From the NCBI RefSeq assembly GCF_009428905.1, contig NZ_WHYR01000025.1, positions 1 through 53,731 on the forward strand: DNA of 53,731 nucleotides. Reading direction: 5' to 3'. The DNA is from Desulfofundulus thermobenzoicus. Lineage in GTDB: Bacteria > Bacillota > Desulfotomaculia > Desulfotomaculales > Desulfovirgulaceae. Below the pieces are notes generated by a model, which was given only the letters and a program-made list of their open reading frames with translations, did not search any database and had not been told where the DNA came from. Shown here piece by piece: positions 43,330-51,856 of the stretch. A program made the translations under genes and the position numbers. The stretch's first letter is position 1; every line of letters begins with the position of its first letter.

Positions 43330-43791
43330 GTGTCTAAGGTGCTGGTAGTGGACCCGTCTTTATGCACCGGGTGCCACCGTTGTGAAATGTGGTGCTCGCT
43401 AACTAAGTATGGTGAAATAAACCCTTCGCGCAGTAATATTTATGTGGTGCGCCGGGAGCCGGCGGTAGATGTGCCAGTAGTATGTATGCAGTGCGGTTTG
43501 TGTATAGATGTTTGCCCCACCGGAGCACTTAAGCGGGATGGAACCACTGATGCGGTGGTAGTGGATGAAAGTCTTTGTGCCGGCTGTGGTACCTGCGTGA
43601 AGGTTTGCCCTTATGGAGTGCTCAGGGTTGATGAAGAAACAGATGTCGCGGCCAAGTGTGACCTGTGCTCCGGTTCACCGGCATGTGTCGGCCATTGCCC
43701 GCATGGTGCTCTTCGATACGAGGATGCAGGTAAAACTGCGGCCAGACGCCGGGAGATTTGGGCTATGGCCCACGGAGTAAGGATCAGATAG
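43330..43791 (+). CDS. Four-cluster ferredoxin, AOR partner
   Basis: A 153-residue iron-sulfur protein with groups CTGCHRCEMWC, CMQCGLCIDVC, CAGCGTCVKVC and CDLCSGSPACVGHC. It lies 13 bases before the aldehyde:ferredoxin oxidoreductase gene and is the likely electron acceptor. GTG at 43330 follows CTGGAGGTGA. Confidence 0.9.
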   Translation: MSKVLVVDPSLCTGCHRCEMWCSLTKYGEINPSRSNIYVVRREPAVDVPVVCMQCGLCIDVCPTGALKRDGTTDAVVVDESLCAGCGTCVKVCPYGVLRVDEETDVAAKCDLCSGSPACVGHCPHGALRYEDAGKTAARRREIWAMAHGVRIR

Positions 43792-43804
43792 GAGGTGCTG
43801 GTTA

Positions 43805-45688
43805 ATGTGGTACGGATTTGCCGGTAAGCTGCTGCGGGTTAACCTGACCAGTGGTGAATTCAAGGTAGAAGAACTGGATAAAAACGAATTGCGCAAGTAT
43901 ATGGGTTGTGTTGGCTATGCAGCCAGGCTTCTCTACCAGGAAATGCCCGGTGGCATTGATCCTCTGGCTCCAGAAGCCAAAGTGGTGCTGGCCACTGGTG
44001 CTGTAACCGGGACCCTTTGTCCCAGCGGTGGAAGCTACGAGGTGTGCTACAAGTCACCTTTGACCGGCACCTGGAATCAGGCCCGGTCGGGAGGGGCTTT
44101 TGGTCCAAAACTCAAATATGCGGGGTTCGACTTTGTGGTCATTGAAGGTAAGGCAGAAGAGCCCGTCTATGTGTATATCCACGATGGCGGGGTGGAGATT
44201 AAACCCGCTAAACACCTGTGGGGGCTTAACGTTGAAGAAACTACAGATGCCCTGATTCGCGAACTTGATGATCCGGAAATCTCTGTGGCTACCATAGGGC
44301 AGGCGGGCGAAAATGGAGTTCTGTATGCAGCTCTTATGAATGATAGGGGACGGGCTGCCGGCCGCGGCGGTATTGGAGCAGTGTTTGGCAGTAAAAATTT
44401 GAAGGCGGTTGTGATGAATGGCCGTGGCGGTATTAAAGTGGCCCGCCCGAAGGAATTTGCGGAGGCTGTTGAGAAGGCGGAGCAATGGTTAAAGAATTAC
44501 CCCTTCGGCAGCATTCCTTCTCTGGGTACCATTGGCCTGGTATCGTTGAACAACAGCCTGGGAATCCTGCCGACAAAGAACTTCCAGACCGCTCATTTTG
44601 ATAAAGCCGATCAGGTTTCAGGTGAGGCTATCAACCGGAAATATCAAATTAAACGGCGGGCTTGTTATGGTTGCAGCTTCGCCTGTGGGCGTTATACTTC
44701 AGTGAATAGCGGAAAATTTGCTACCCCTCCCATGGAGGGTCCGGAATACGAAACTGTAGATATGTTTGGACCCAATTGTGGGGTTGCCGACGTGGAGGCT
44801 ATTATTAGATGTAATTACCTGTGTAATATTTATGGTTTGGACTCAGTCAGCACTGGCATGAGCATTGCTTTCGCAATGGAGTGCTATGAAAAGGGATTGC
44901 TTACTGACAGGGATACGGAGGGAATACCTTTACGGTGGGGCGATGGAGAAGTAGTGGTAAAATTGGTGGAAAAGATTGCCCACCGGGAAGGAATTGGGGC
45001 TTTGCTGGCCCAGGGTGTAAAGCGTATGGCTGAACAGCTCGGCCCAGCTGCCGAAGAGGTAGCGCACCATGTTAAAGGACTGGAGCTCCCGGCACATGAG
45101 CCGCGTTCTGAGTCTAAGGTGCTCGCTGTGCAGTATGCCGTTTCTCCGCGGGGGGCCTGTCATATGCACCCCAACTGGGCAAGCACCTGGGACTTCGGTC
45201 AGCTTGATGGCGGCATGAAGGAATTCGGGTTGCCCTGGCCGCCAGCAGGGATACAGGATGAATCGCCTCAAAAAGGCATTGTTTACCGGTATGTGGCATT
45301 ACAGGGTGAAATCAGCGAAATCCTGGGGGCATGTATCTTCTACTCGTGGGGTACTGAAGGCAGCTGCATCACGCCGCAGCTTTACGCCGAGATTGTCAGT
45401 GCTCTCACCGGGTGGGACGTAACAGCGGCAGAACTGGTGACGGCAGCAGAGCGTTCCTGGAATCTCAAGCGGTGTTTCAACGCCCGTGAAGGTTTCACCC
45501 GCAAGGATGATAAGTTGCCCGGGCGGTTTACTCAGGCCATCCCGGATGGGCCTTCCGCAGGGGCCAGGGTGGAGAATCTGGATGCTATGCTGGATGCGTA
45601 TTATGAGGCCATGGGTTGGGACAGGCAGACCGGCTTACCTGCCCCTGAAAAACTAAGGGAGCTGGGCCTGGATTTTGCGATAAACTAA
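43805..45688 (+). CDS. Tungsten-type aldehyde:ferredoxin oxidoreductase
   Basis: A 627-residue AOR-family enzyme oxidising aldehydes to acids with ferredoxin. The N-terminal domain has VNLTSGEF and YKSPLTGTWNQARSGGAFGPKLKYAGFD, followed by GRGGIGAVFGSKNLKAV. The 4Fe-4S cluster ligands are CYGCSFAC near residue 280 and a later Cys in EILGACIF. ATG at 43805 has TAGGAGGTG upstream. With the MoaD- and MoaB-like genes downstream it forms a pterin-cofactor module. Substrate unknown. Confidence 0.93.
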   Translation: MWYGFAGKLLRVNLTSGEFKVEELDKNELRKYMGCVGYAARLLYQEMPGGIDPLAPEAKVVLATGAVTGTLCPSGGSYEVCYKSPLTGTWNQARSGGAFGPKLKYAGFDFVVIEGKAEEPVYVYIHDGGVEIKPAKHLWGLNVEETTDALIRELDDPEISVATIGQAGENGVLYAALMNDRGRAAGRGGIGAVFGSKNLKAVVMNGRGGIKVARPKEFAEAVEKAEQWLKNYPFGSIPSLGTIGLVSLNNSLGILPTKNFQTAHFDKADQVSGEAINRKYQIKRRACYGCSFACGRYTSVNSGKFATPPMEGPEYETVDMFGPNCGVADVEAIIRCNYLCNIYGLDSVSTGMSIAFAMECYEKGLLTDRDTEGIPLRWGDGEVVVKLVEKIAHREGIGALLAQGVKRMAEQLGPAAEEVAHHVKGLELPAHEPRSESKVLAVQYAVSPRGACHMHPNWASTWDFGQLDGGMKEFGLPWPPAGIQDESPQKGIVYRYVALQGEISEILGACIFYSWGTEGSCITPQLYAEIVSALTGWDVTAAELVTAAERSWNLKRCFNAREGFTRKDDKLPGRFTQAIPDGPSAGARVENLDAMLDAYYEAMGWDRQTGLPAPEKLRELGLDFAIN

Positions 45689-45802
45689 CATGGAAAGAGT
45701 AGCTTCATTACCGCTGTCCCACCATGACATAGAGCGGCTGTGTATAAATTCGCCCTGAGTCCCGAAAAAGTAAAAGTTCAGTAAAACTGCCGTTAACTGC
45801 AA

Positions 45803-45907
45803 AGGGACGGCGTTGTCCAGAGCGAACGATTTTGCGGAGCGCCGGTAACAGCGCCCGGTGAACCCAGCACTCACCGGCAAAAGAGTAAGCGGGACAACGC
45901 CGTCCCT
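45803..45907. repeat. Long REP-like inverted repeat
   Basis: AGGGACGGCGTTGTCC (45803-45818) is perfectly complementary to the right arm (45892-45907). Inside is a second hairpin, CCGGTGA-ACCCAGCAC-TCACCGG. It lies between the AOR and MoaD genes. The arms resemble the degenerate copy at 22159. Confidence 0.75.
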
Positions 45908-45956
45908 CAATTGGATTGACTGAAAACTTACCCGTAAAAAAGGAGTTTGGATAGAA

Positions 45957-46190
45957 ATGCAGGTGACGGTAAAATTATTGGGTATTCTTTCTTTTTCTTA
46001 CCCAGCCTTCGGCAAATTTCATCCTGTTCAACTAAAAGAAGGAGAGACAATCAGAGAGTTGCGGGAACGTTTAGGGCTGCCTGTGAATGAGGTTCGCTTT
46101 GTTTCCGTTAATGGGAAAATGGTGGGAGAAGAGTATGTGCTGGTTGAGGGAGATGAGGTTGTTTTCCTCCCGGCGGCCAGCGGGGGGTAA
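45957..46190 (+). CDS. MoaD/ThiS-like sulfur carrier
   Basis: A 77-residue ubiquitin-fold protein ending in the reactive ASGG. Small sulfur carriers of this type supply sulfur to molybdopterin or thiazole; next to the AOR gene a role in tungstopterin synthesis is most likely. ATG or nearby start follows AAAAGGAGTTTGG. Confidence 0.85.
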   Translation: MQVTVKLLGILSFSYPAFGKFHPVQLKEGETIRELRERLGLPVNEVRFVSVNGKMVGEEYVLVEGDEVVFLPAASGG

Positions 46191-46310
46191 GAACTGTGGG
46201 AAAATTTCATGATACTTTGGACACCACTGCTGGCGCTTCTTGAGCGGCTATTTCTCCGGGTGAGGCATTTATCTTAACCTAAATTCAGCTTTATCAGGAG
46301 ATGGTTATTC

Positions 46311-47213
46311 TTGGAACTCGACCTGCTGCAAAAAACCGAGCTCTGGATTACCGGTATTGAACTGCACGGGGCAAACCTTAACGAAATAGCCGCCGTTACC
46401 GCCCGTGTATTGGGATTACCTGCTGAAGCCGTGATGGTGATAGATGTGCGGGACCGGGTGATGGTGCTGGATATCATGCGGCGCACAGTGATGGCTGAAC
46501 AAATTATGGGGCGGGAAAAAGAATTGCTTTCAGCCCTGAGTCGCGTGCCGGGGGTGCGGGCTACGTCCACTGCGGCTGTTCACGCCCAGGGCATATTGGG
46601 CCTGATTGCTGCCGATCCGGAACAGCGGGAGAAATTTTTGGAGCGTTCCACCCGCCTGGCTCAGCAGGTAAGGGCCGGTGTGGCCCGGCGGGGGGTGGTT
46701 TTTGCTTCCGGCCGGGAAGTCCAGGAAGGCCTGATTGAAGATACAAATTCGCCTTATTTGACCGGCCTGTTTGAGCAGCACGGCTACCGGATGCGTTTTG
46801 GAGGCATTCTGCCGGACGACCTGGATCTAATTACCGGCCGCCTCCGGTCGGCAGTGGCAGATGGCTACGGCCTTGTGATCACCACCGGCGGGGTTGGTGC
46901 GGAGGATAAAGACTGGATGGTGGAGAGCATTTCCCGGCTCGACCCAACGGCGGCGACCCCCTGGATCCTCCATTTCCACGCCGGAAAGGGACGCCATTTG
47001 AAAGACGGTGTGCGCATTGCAGTAGGCCAGGTGGAATTGACCACTCTGGTGGCTTTGCCCGGTCCCCACGACGAGGTGCGGCTGGCGGCTCCCGTCCTGC
47101 TGGAAGCGCTGGAAGCGGGTTGGGGCAAAGAAATTCTGGCCGGTGCGCTGGCCCGGGTGTTGCGGGAAAAGTGGCGCCGGGCGATGGCTCACGAGCACCA
47201 TTCCGGGCGATGA
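46311..47213 (+). CDS. MoaB/CinA-like molybdopterin-binding protein
   Basis: A 300-residue protein. The first 115 residues are not recognised; the region from about 120 (GVVFASGREVQEGLIEDTNSPYL ... then LVITTGGVGAEDKDW) is a MoCF_biosynth domain as in MoaB, MoeA and CinA. The ending LVALPGPHDEV is CinA-like. It could act in pterin cofactor handling for the aldehyde oxidoreductase. TTG at 46311 follows CAGGAGATGG. Confidence 0.78.
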   Translation: MELDLLQKTELWITGIELHGANLNEIAAVTARVLGLPAEAVMVIDVRDRVMVLDIMRRTVMAEQIMGREKELLSALSRVPGVRATSTAAVHAQGILGLIAADPEQREKFLERSTRLAQQVRAGVARRGVVFASGREVQEGLIEDTNSPYLTGLFEQHGYRMRFGGILPDDLDLITGRLRSAVADGYGLVITTGGVGAEDKDWMVESISRLDPTAATPWILHFHAGKGRHLKDGVRIAVGQVELTTLVALPGPHDEVRLAAPVLLEALEAGWGKEILAGALARVLREKWRRAMAHEHHSGR

Positions 47214-47490
47214 TCTCCGGTTAACTTTCCTTGAGTTTTTGTGTTGTTTTTACTGCATAAAAAGTAAGCAGGGACTGGTAGGTGGCATACCGGCACCGTT
47301 CTCATCTTTTGGGGGCGATGGTTTACGAACACCGTCAATGAAAGTGCGAGGAGTATCTTTGCCCCCTAAGTATTTTTGTTTCTAGTTAGCCAGGATTACA
47401 TGAGTCAATGCTTTCCTTCCGGAATTTGTCCCAAAGTAGGGGAGTACCCTGCGGGTGCGGCGTGTAACAATCTGGCCGGGCGATTAGAGC

Positions 47491-47799
47491 GTGCCCAGTT
47501 TAACCACTAAATTTGTAGAATTTGTAGATAAAGACGTAGATATTTTTAACTCCGAAGATGTGGAGTGGGCCATTGCTACCCGCTGCCAGGCCGGTAGAGA
47601 TGTGATCATAATTTCCGGAGCGCATGGAAACAAACTCGACCCTTCCAGCGATGACGGTATAAGTGATAAAATGGGCATTGATGCAACTGTGCCGCTTGGT
47701 GCCCCGGCGGAACGTTTCGAAAAAATTAAAATCCCGGATTTTGAAAAGATCAGGCTTGAGGATTACCTTGAGGACCATGAACAAAAAACGGTGTTATAA
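47491..47799 (+). pseudogene. UbiD-family C-terminal fragment
   Basis: A 102-residue frame equivalent to the last fifth of UbiD-type (prenyl-FMN) decarboxylases: VDKDVDIFNSEDVEWAIATR, then RDVIIISGAHGNKLDPS and KMGIDATVPLG. UbiD proteins are near 480 residues, and the N-terminal and prenyl-FMN domains are absent. An in-frame TAG lies just before the GTG. It is probably a relic of a lost decarboxylase gene, though a free-standing small protein cannot be excluded. Confidence 0.72.
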
Positions 47800-47879
47800 T
47801 GTTTTATAACGTGTGACCTGGACCTCACTTGATTAACAGGCAAATTTAGGAGGGTAAAGGTTTTACTGGAGTAACAAAA

Positions 47880-48650
47880 ATGATTAGTTTATTGATAGGA
47901 TTAGCAGCTGGTTTCTTTGGGGGACTTGTGGGTCTTGGCGGCGGGGTGATCATGATCCCCCTTATGGTGGGCATCCTGAAGATGGGGCAGCATAAGGCCC
48001 ACGGTACGAGCCTTGTAGCACTCGTTTTCACCGGAATTTCGGGGGCTGTCACCTATGCCTTAAATGGTTCGGTGGATATATTTGCCTCCAGCCTTTTGGC
48101 TTCCACGGCCATATTCACCGCCAGGGCAGGAGCGCGCTATGCCAATGCCCTTCCCGAATGGAAGCTCAAAAGGTCCTTCGGCGGGTTTTTAATCCTGGTC
48201 TCCCTGCTCTTGCTTTTAAAACCTTACCTGCCCCACGTATCCCGGCATATCACAGGTTGGTTAGAAATTCTTATCCTCTTATTAACAGGTATTTTTACCG
48301 GCTTCCTCTCCGGGATGATGGGGGTCGGCGGGGGTACGATAATGGTGCCTTCCATGGTGCTGCTTACCGGCTTCACCCAGTATACCGCGCAGGGTTGTTC
48401 CCTCCTCGCCATGGTTCCCGTGGGAATAGCCGGCGCTTATACCCACTGGCGTTTGGGGAATGTCAGCGCAAGCATCCTGCCGGGATTGGTACCGGGTATC
48501 CTGATAGGCACATATCTGGGTGGTTCCCTTGCCCATGTCCTGTCCGAAGGAGCTTTGCGTATCATATTCTCCGCCGTTTTGATCTGGACTGGTGTTAGAT
48601 ATTTGAGAACACCGAAGCCGCAGGCTGAAGAGAGGTTTAATTACAGCTGA
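47880..48650 (+). CDS. TauE/SafE-family (TSUP) membrane permease
   Basis: A 256-residue membrane protein with two homologous halves, each starting with a glycine-rich helix (GLAAGFFGGLVGLGGGVIMIPL and GIFTGFLSGMMGVGGGTIMVPS). About eight hydrophobic helices. Family members export or import sulfite, sulfoacetate or other small organic anions. Placed between the UbiD fragment and larC; its substrate may be the acid handled by the catabolic island, but this is a guess. Confidence 0.88.
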   Translation: MISLLIGLAAGFFGGLVGLGGGVIMIPLMVGILKMGQHKAHGTSLVALVFTGISGAVTYALNGSVDIFASSLLASTAIFTARAGARYANALPEWKLKRSFGGFLILVSLLLLLKPYLPHVSRHITGWLEILILLLTGIFTGFLSGMMGVGGGTIMVPSMVLLTGFTQYTAQGCSLLAMVPVGIAGAYTHWRLGNVSASILPGLVPGILIGTYLGGSLAHVLSEGALRIIFSAVLIWTGVRYLRTPKPQAEERFNYS

Positions 48651-48655
48651 ACAGG

Positions 48656-48683
48656 GGGAAGGAGCGGGCAACCTCTCCTTCCC
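48656..48683 (+). terminator. Hairpin after the TauE gene
   Basis: GGGAAGGAG (48656-48664) / CTCCTTCCC (48675-48683); only a weak T-rich tail follows. Confidence 0.45.
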
Positions 48684-48808
48684 ATTCATTTCAGCAATTC
48701 TATATCGCTTGGTAGTCTGAGTTTTAACTTAGAGGCTTTTTTAAGACCTGGCTATTTTAATTTTAACCGCTCCGTAAAGTTGATTCATAGGGGAAAGGAG
48801 CTGCGAAG

Positions 48809-50011
48809 GTGAAAATACTTTACCTGGACTGTTTCAGCGGGATCAGCGGCGACATGATGCTGGGTGCATTAATAGACGCCGGCGTTCCCCCGGCGGCTGT
48901 ACAAAGCCAGCTGGATCTTTTAGGCCTGGAAGGCTATTCCCTGAAAATTTATCAAGATAAAACCCATGGTTTTCAGGGCACCAGGTTCCTGGTGGAAATG
49001 GAACAATATCACCACTCTCACCGGACCTGGGAAGATATCAGGCGCATCATTGAGGGTAGCGGACTGCACCCGCAAGTCAAACGTTGTGCCCTGGACATTT
49101 TTGAGAAGTTGGCCCGGGCGGAAGGCAAGGTTCACTGGGTTGAGCCCCGCCATGTTCACTTTCACGAGGTCGGGGCAGTCGACTCAATAGTGGACATCGT
49201 GGGAACGTCAATCGCCTTACGAGAAGCGGGCGTGGAAAAAGTTTATTGTTCTCCTCTACCCACCGGATACGGAACTGTCCAAACTCACCACGGCGTGCTT
49301 CCCGTTCCGGCACCGGCCACCGCCGAACTTCTCAAGGGTTTCCCCATTCGCCCCGTGGAGGTGGAAGGGGAACTGGTCACCCCTACGGGGGCGGCCATTG
49401 TTGCTGCCCTGGCCGGGGGTTTTGGGCCCCTGCCGGCAATGAAAATTGCCCAAATAGGATACGGGTTGGGAGCTAACGATTATGGGATTCCCAATTTTTT
49501 GCGGGTTTTTATCGGCGAGGAAATTGAACGGCAGCCAGCATCGGAACAGGAGATCTCCATCCTGCAAACCAACATTGACGACTTAAATCCGGAAATACTG
49601 GCTTATGTGACGGAAAAGCTGCTGGCATCAGGGGCCCTGGATGTCTGGTTGACCCCTGTCATTATGAAAAAGGGCCGCCCGGGTAATTTATTGACGGTAC
49701 TCTGCCAGCCGGGAAAAGAAGAAGAGTTGATGCAGCTTATCTTTACGGAAACCAGCACCCTGGGCGTACGGAGGCGCCGGGAAAAACGTTTTTGTTTGCC
49801 CCGGAAACATATTAGTGTAGAAACGGAATTTGGGACGGTGCGCGTGAAAGTTGCCACCTGCCGCGATGATTCGGGCTGGCAAATGAGCCCGGAATACGAA
49901 GATTGCCGCCGTCTCGCCCTGGAAAAGAATGTTCCTTTAAAGAATGTATATATGTGTGCTATTAAGGCGGCACAGCTCAATAACCAACTTAATCTCGGCA
50001 ATTTTTTATGA
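48809..50011 (+). CDS. larC: Nickel-pincer cofactor biosynthesis protein LarC
   Basis: A 400-residue protein (DUF111 family) that inserts nickel into the pincer cofactor of LarA-type enzymes with the help of CTP. It starts LYLDCFSGISGDMMLGALID, with His-rich segments EQYHHSH and PRHVHFHEVGAVDSI and the C-terminal half ILQTNIDDLNPEI onward. It is one continuous frame; in Lactobacillus plantarum larC is split and joined by frameshifting. GTG at 48809 follows AAAGGAGCTG. It gives independent support for a working nickel-pincer system in this organism. Confidence 0.95.
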   Translation: MKILYLDCFSGISGDMMLGALIDAGVPPAAVQSQLDLLGLEGYSLKIYQDKTHGFQGTRFLVEMEQYHHSHRTWEDIRRIIEGSGLHPQVKRCALDIFEKLARAEGKVHWVEPRHVHFHEVGAVDSIVDIVGTSIALREAGVEKVYCSPLPTGYGTVQTHHGVLPVPAPATAELLKGFPIRPVEVEGELVTPTGAAIVAALAGGFGPLPAMKIAQIGYGLGANDYGIPNFLRVFIGEEIERQPASEQEISILQTNIDDLNPEILAYVTEKLLASGALDVWLTPVIMKKGRPGNLLTVLCQPGKEEELMQLIFTETSTLGVRRRREKRFCLPRKHISVETEFGTVRVKVATCRDDSGWQMSPEYEDCRRLALEKNVPLKNVYMCAIKAAQLNNQLNLGNFL

Positions 50012-50209
50012 TAACAGCCGGGTCTGGATGCCCGGGAAAAGTTCACCAATTTCATCCAGGAAAATATACCGAAATCAATCATAGGGTCTCACATTAAAGT
50101 GTTGTATCTTTCTTAGCAATATTGTAAAATGGGGGTGGTAAAGGCAGGTGGTGGCCATGCCGGAAGAAGCGATCAGGGAGATGGCGAACTAATAAAAATA
50201 TACAAAAAG

Positions 50210-50238
50210 AGGAGTACCGGGATACCGGTACTTTTCTT
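50210..50238 (+). terminator. Intrinsic terminator
   Basis: AGTACCGG (50213-50220) / CCGGTACT (50225-50232) and TTTTCTTT. The 200 bases between larC and this hairpin hold only a short fragment frame ending near 50190. Confidence 0.75.
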
Positions 50239-50347
50239 TGCCGTTGTAATTATCCGGTAGATTTGCCGTTGCCGAGCGCATGAGAAGGAAGCTCCGCACC
50301 AAACAATCCTTTCCATTTTCCCGCTGATATGTTATAATGTGGTCACG

Positions 50348-50658
50348 GTGACCAAAATGGAGTTTGCAAGCGTAAGGGAGTTTAAAACCCACGCCAGCGA
50401 TTTATCCGCCGGAAGAAAGCGGTGATGGTTTTCCGGAACGGCAGGCCCGCAGGCGTATTTATTCCCTGGGAGGATATAAACGTTGATGACGAAGTGCGCC
50501 GGGCGGCCCTGAAGGCCCTGGTGGCAAAGGTCGCCAGAGAAAGACAGGAAAGAAGGATAACAGAGGAAGAGGTGCTGGAGGACTTTGCAACTTTCCGGAA
50601 AGATCGCCTTGGACGCGAACATCGTGCTTTCGGCGCTGAGCGGCGGGAAAGCGAGTAA
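50348..50658 (+). pseudogene. Frameshifted Phd/YefM-type antitoxin
   Basis: The first part (GTG 50348 to stop 50425) reads KMEFASVREFKTHASDLS, the typical Phd/YefM start. The second part continues in another frame from 50422: VMVFRNGRPAGVFIPWED and a charged helical tail to 50658. The parts join to one antitoxin only if a shift of one base occurs near 50405-50422. A TATAAT lies at 50332. Confidence 0.72.
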
Positions 50659-50740
50659 GGTGTTTGTTGAAGCGAAAACTTTAAAGTTTGTTACAACTGC
50701 CAGCGTGGTCAATAAGGTCAAGGAGGTAAAAACAAGATGA
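50585..50740 (+). pseudogene. Truncated PIN-domain toxin
   Basis: A frame overlapping the antitoxin end: KIALDANIVLSALSGGKASK then VFVEAKTLKFVTTASVVN, the start of a PIN ribonuclease with its first catalytic Asp. It stops after about 51 codons, before the other acidic residues, and has no ATG. The stop overlaps the methyltransferase ATG (ATGA). Confidence 0.72.
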
Positions 50741-51342
50741 CGATAGAGAAACGTTACAAGAAAAGATATGAAACCGGCGATACTCCTTGGGATATTGGCA
50801 AACCTGATTTCAACCTTATTCAGACTGTGACTACGATGGCCATAAAACCCTGTAAAGCACTGGATATTGGATGCGGAACTGGCGATAACTCCATATGGCT
50901 TTCCCAAAAAAACTTCGATGTGATAGGTATTGATACTTCGGAAATTGCAATACAGAAGGCTATAGAGAAAGCTTCAAAAGCTAATGTCAAATGTACCTTT
51001 ATTGTGATTGACTTCCTTATAAACAAAATTGAAGGGGCGCCATTTGGCTTTGCGTTTGATAGAGGTTGTTTTCATTCATTAAATTCGGATGAAGAACGGA
51101 AGAGCTTTGCTGAAAATGTAGCTGCCCATTTAGAAAAAGATGGCCTGTGGCTGAGTATTGTTGGCAACGCCGATGAACAACGTGATGGCCCAGGTCCACC
51201 ACAGCGGACTGCCAGAGATATTGTTAGCTCTGTGGAGCCCTACTTCGAAATCCTTTCGCTCGTTTCAAGCCATTTTGGATCTAACCGCCCAAACCCGCCT
51301 AGAGCCTGGGTTTGCCTGATGCGGAAAAGGCGTTTTGCATAA
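50737..51342 (+). CDS. Class I SAM-dependent methyltransferase
   Basis: A 201-residue methyltransferase. The SAM site is ALDIGCGTGDNSIWLS, with VIGIDTSEIAI after it and FDRGCFHSL at motif post-I. The initial YETGDTPWDIGKPDFNLIQ resembles thiopurine or small-molecule methyltransferases. Base composition is clearly more A+T-rich than the chromosome around it, suggesting transfer. ATG at 50737 follows CAAGGAGGTA. Substrate unknown. Confidence 0.88.
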   Translation: MTIEKRYKKRYETGDTPWDIGKPDFNLIQTVTTMAIKPCKALDIGCGTGDNSIWLSQKNFDVIGIDTSEIAIQKAIEKASKANVKCTFIVIDFLINKIEGAPFGFAFDRGCFHSLNSDEERKSFAENVAAHLEKDGLWLSIVGNADEQRDGPGPPQRTARDIVSSVEPYFEILSLVSSHFGSNRPNPPRAWVCLMRKRRFA

Positions 51343-51856
51343 ATGCTTGGCAAATCATTACATTAATGATTCACCATATAACCAGTCGCTGCACCTGACC
51401 GGTATTCCGCGGCGCTCCATGGCGGCAGGTGAGCTCTATCGTTGCGGTGGTGCTGCGCGCCGCCTGGCAACGAGATAGAAATTGCCTGTATAAGCGCGGC
51501 TTAAAACAGGGTGTTCTTGTCTACCAGAGGGAATTTACACCAGAATGCGGACTTGATCGAAAGGGGGCCGGATAAGGACGGCCCCTTCCATTTCGCCACC
51601 AATCCGGGAATACCTTTTTTCAAAGCAGGCCTTTGTCAGGAAAGGTCCGTCATTTTATATTGGATTAGGATTGTTTTGCCGGCCGGGATTGGACCGGGGT
51701 GGTGCCGCCGGGACGATGTGCTCCGGGTCTGGACGCCAGCTTGAATTGACAGATCTTTCTTTTAGACTTATTTTACCGATATAAGAAGGAATTTCCTCCT
51801 TTCTGGCGAAAATGATCATTATGAATCTGCAAGGATTTTTACGTGGAGGGAAACTT
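51343..51856. other. Intergenic region before spo0B
   Basis: Over 500 bases. GGGGCCG (51564-51570) / CGGCCCC (51579-51585) is a terminator-like hairpin without a full T-run. A 77-codon frame from 51511 has no family likeness. No other feature is supported. Confidence 0.4.

Noticed and set aside
51511-51744. 77-codon frame before spo0B
   Set aside because: Crosses a strong hairpin, lacks a ribosome site and resembles no protein.
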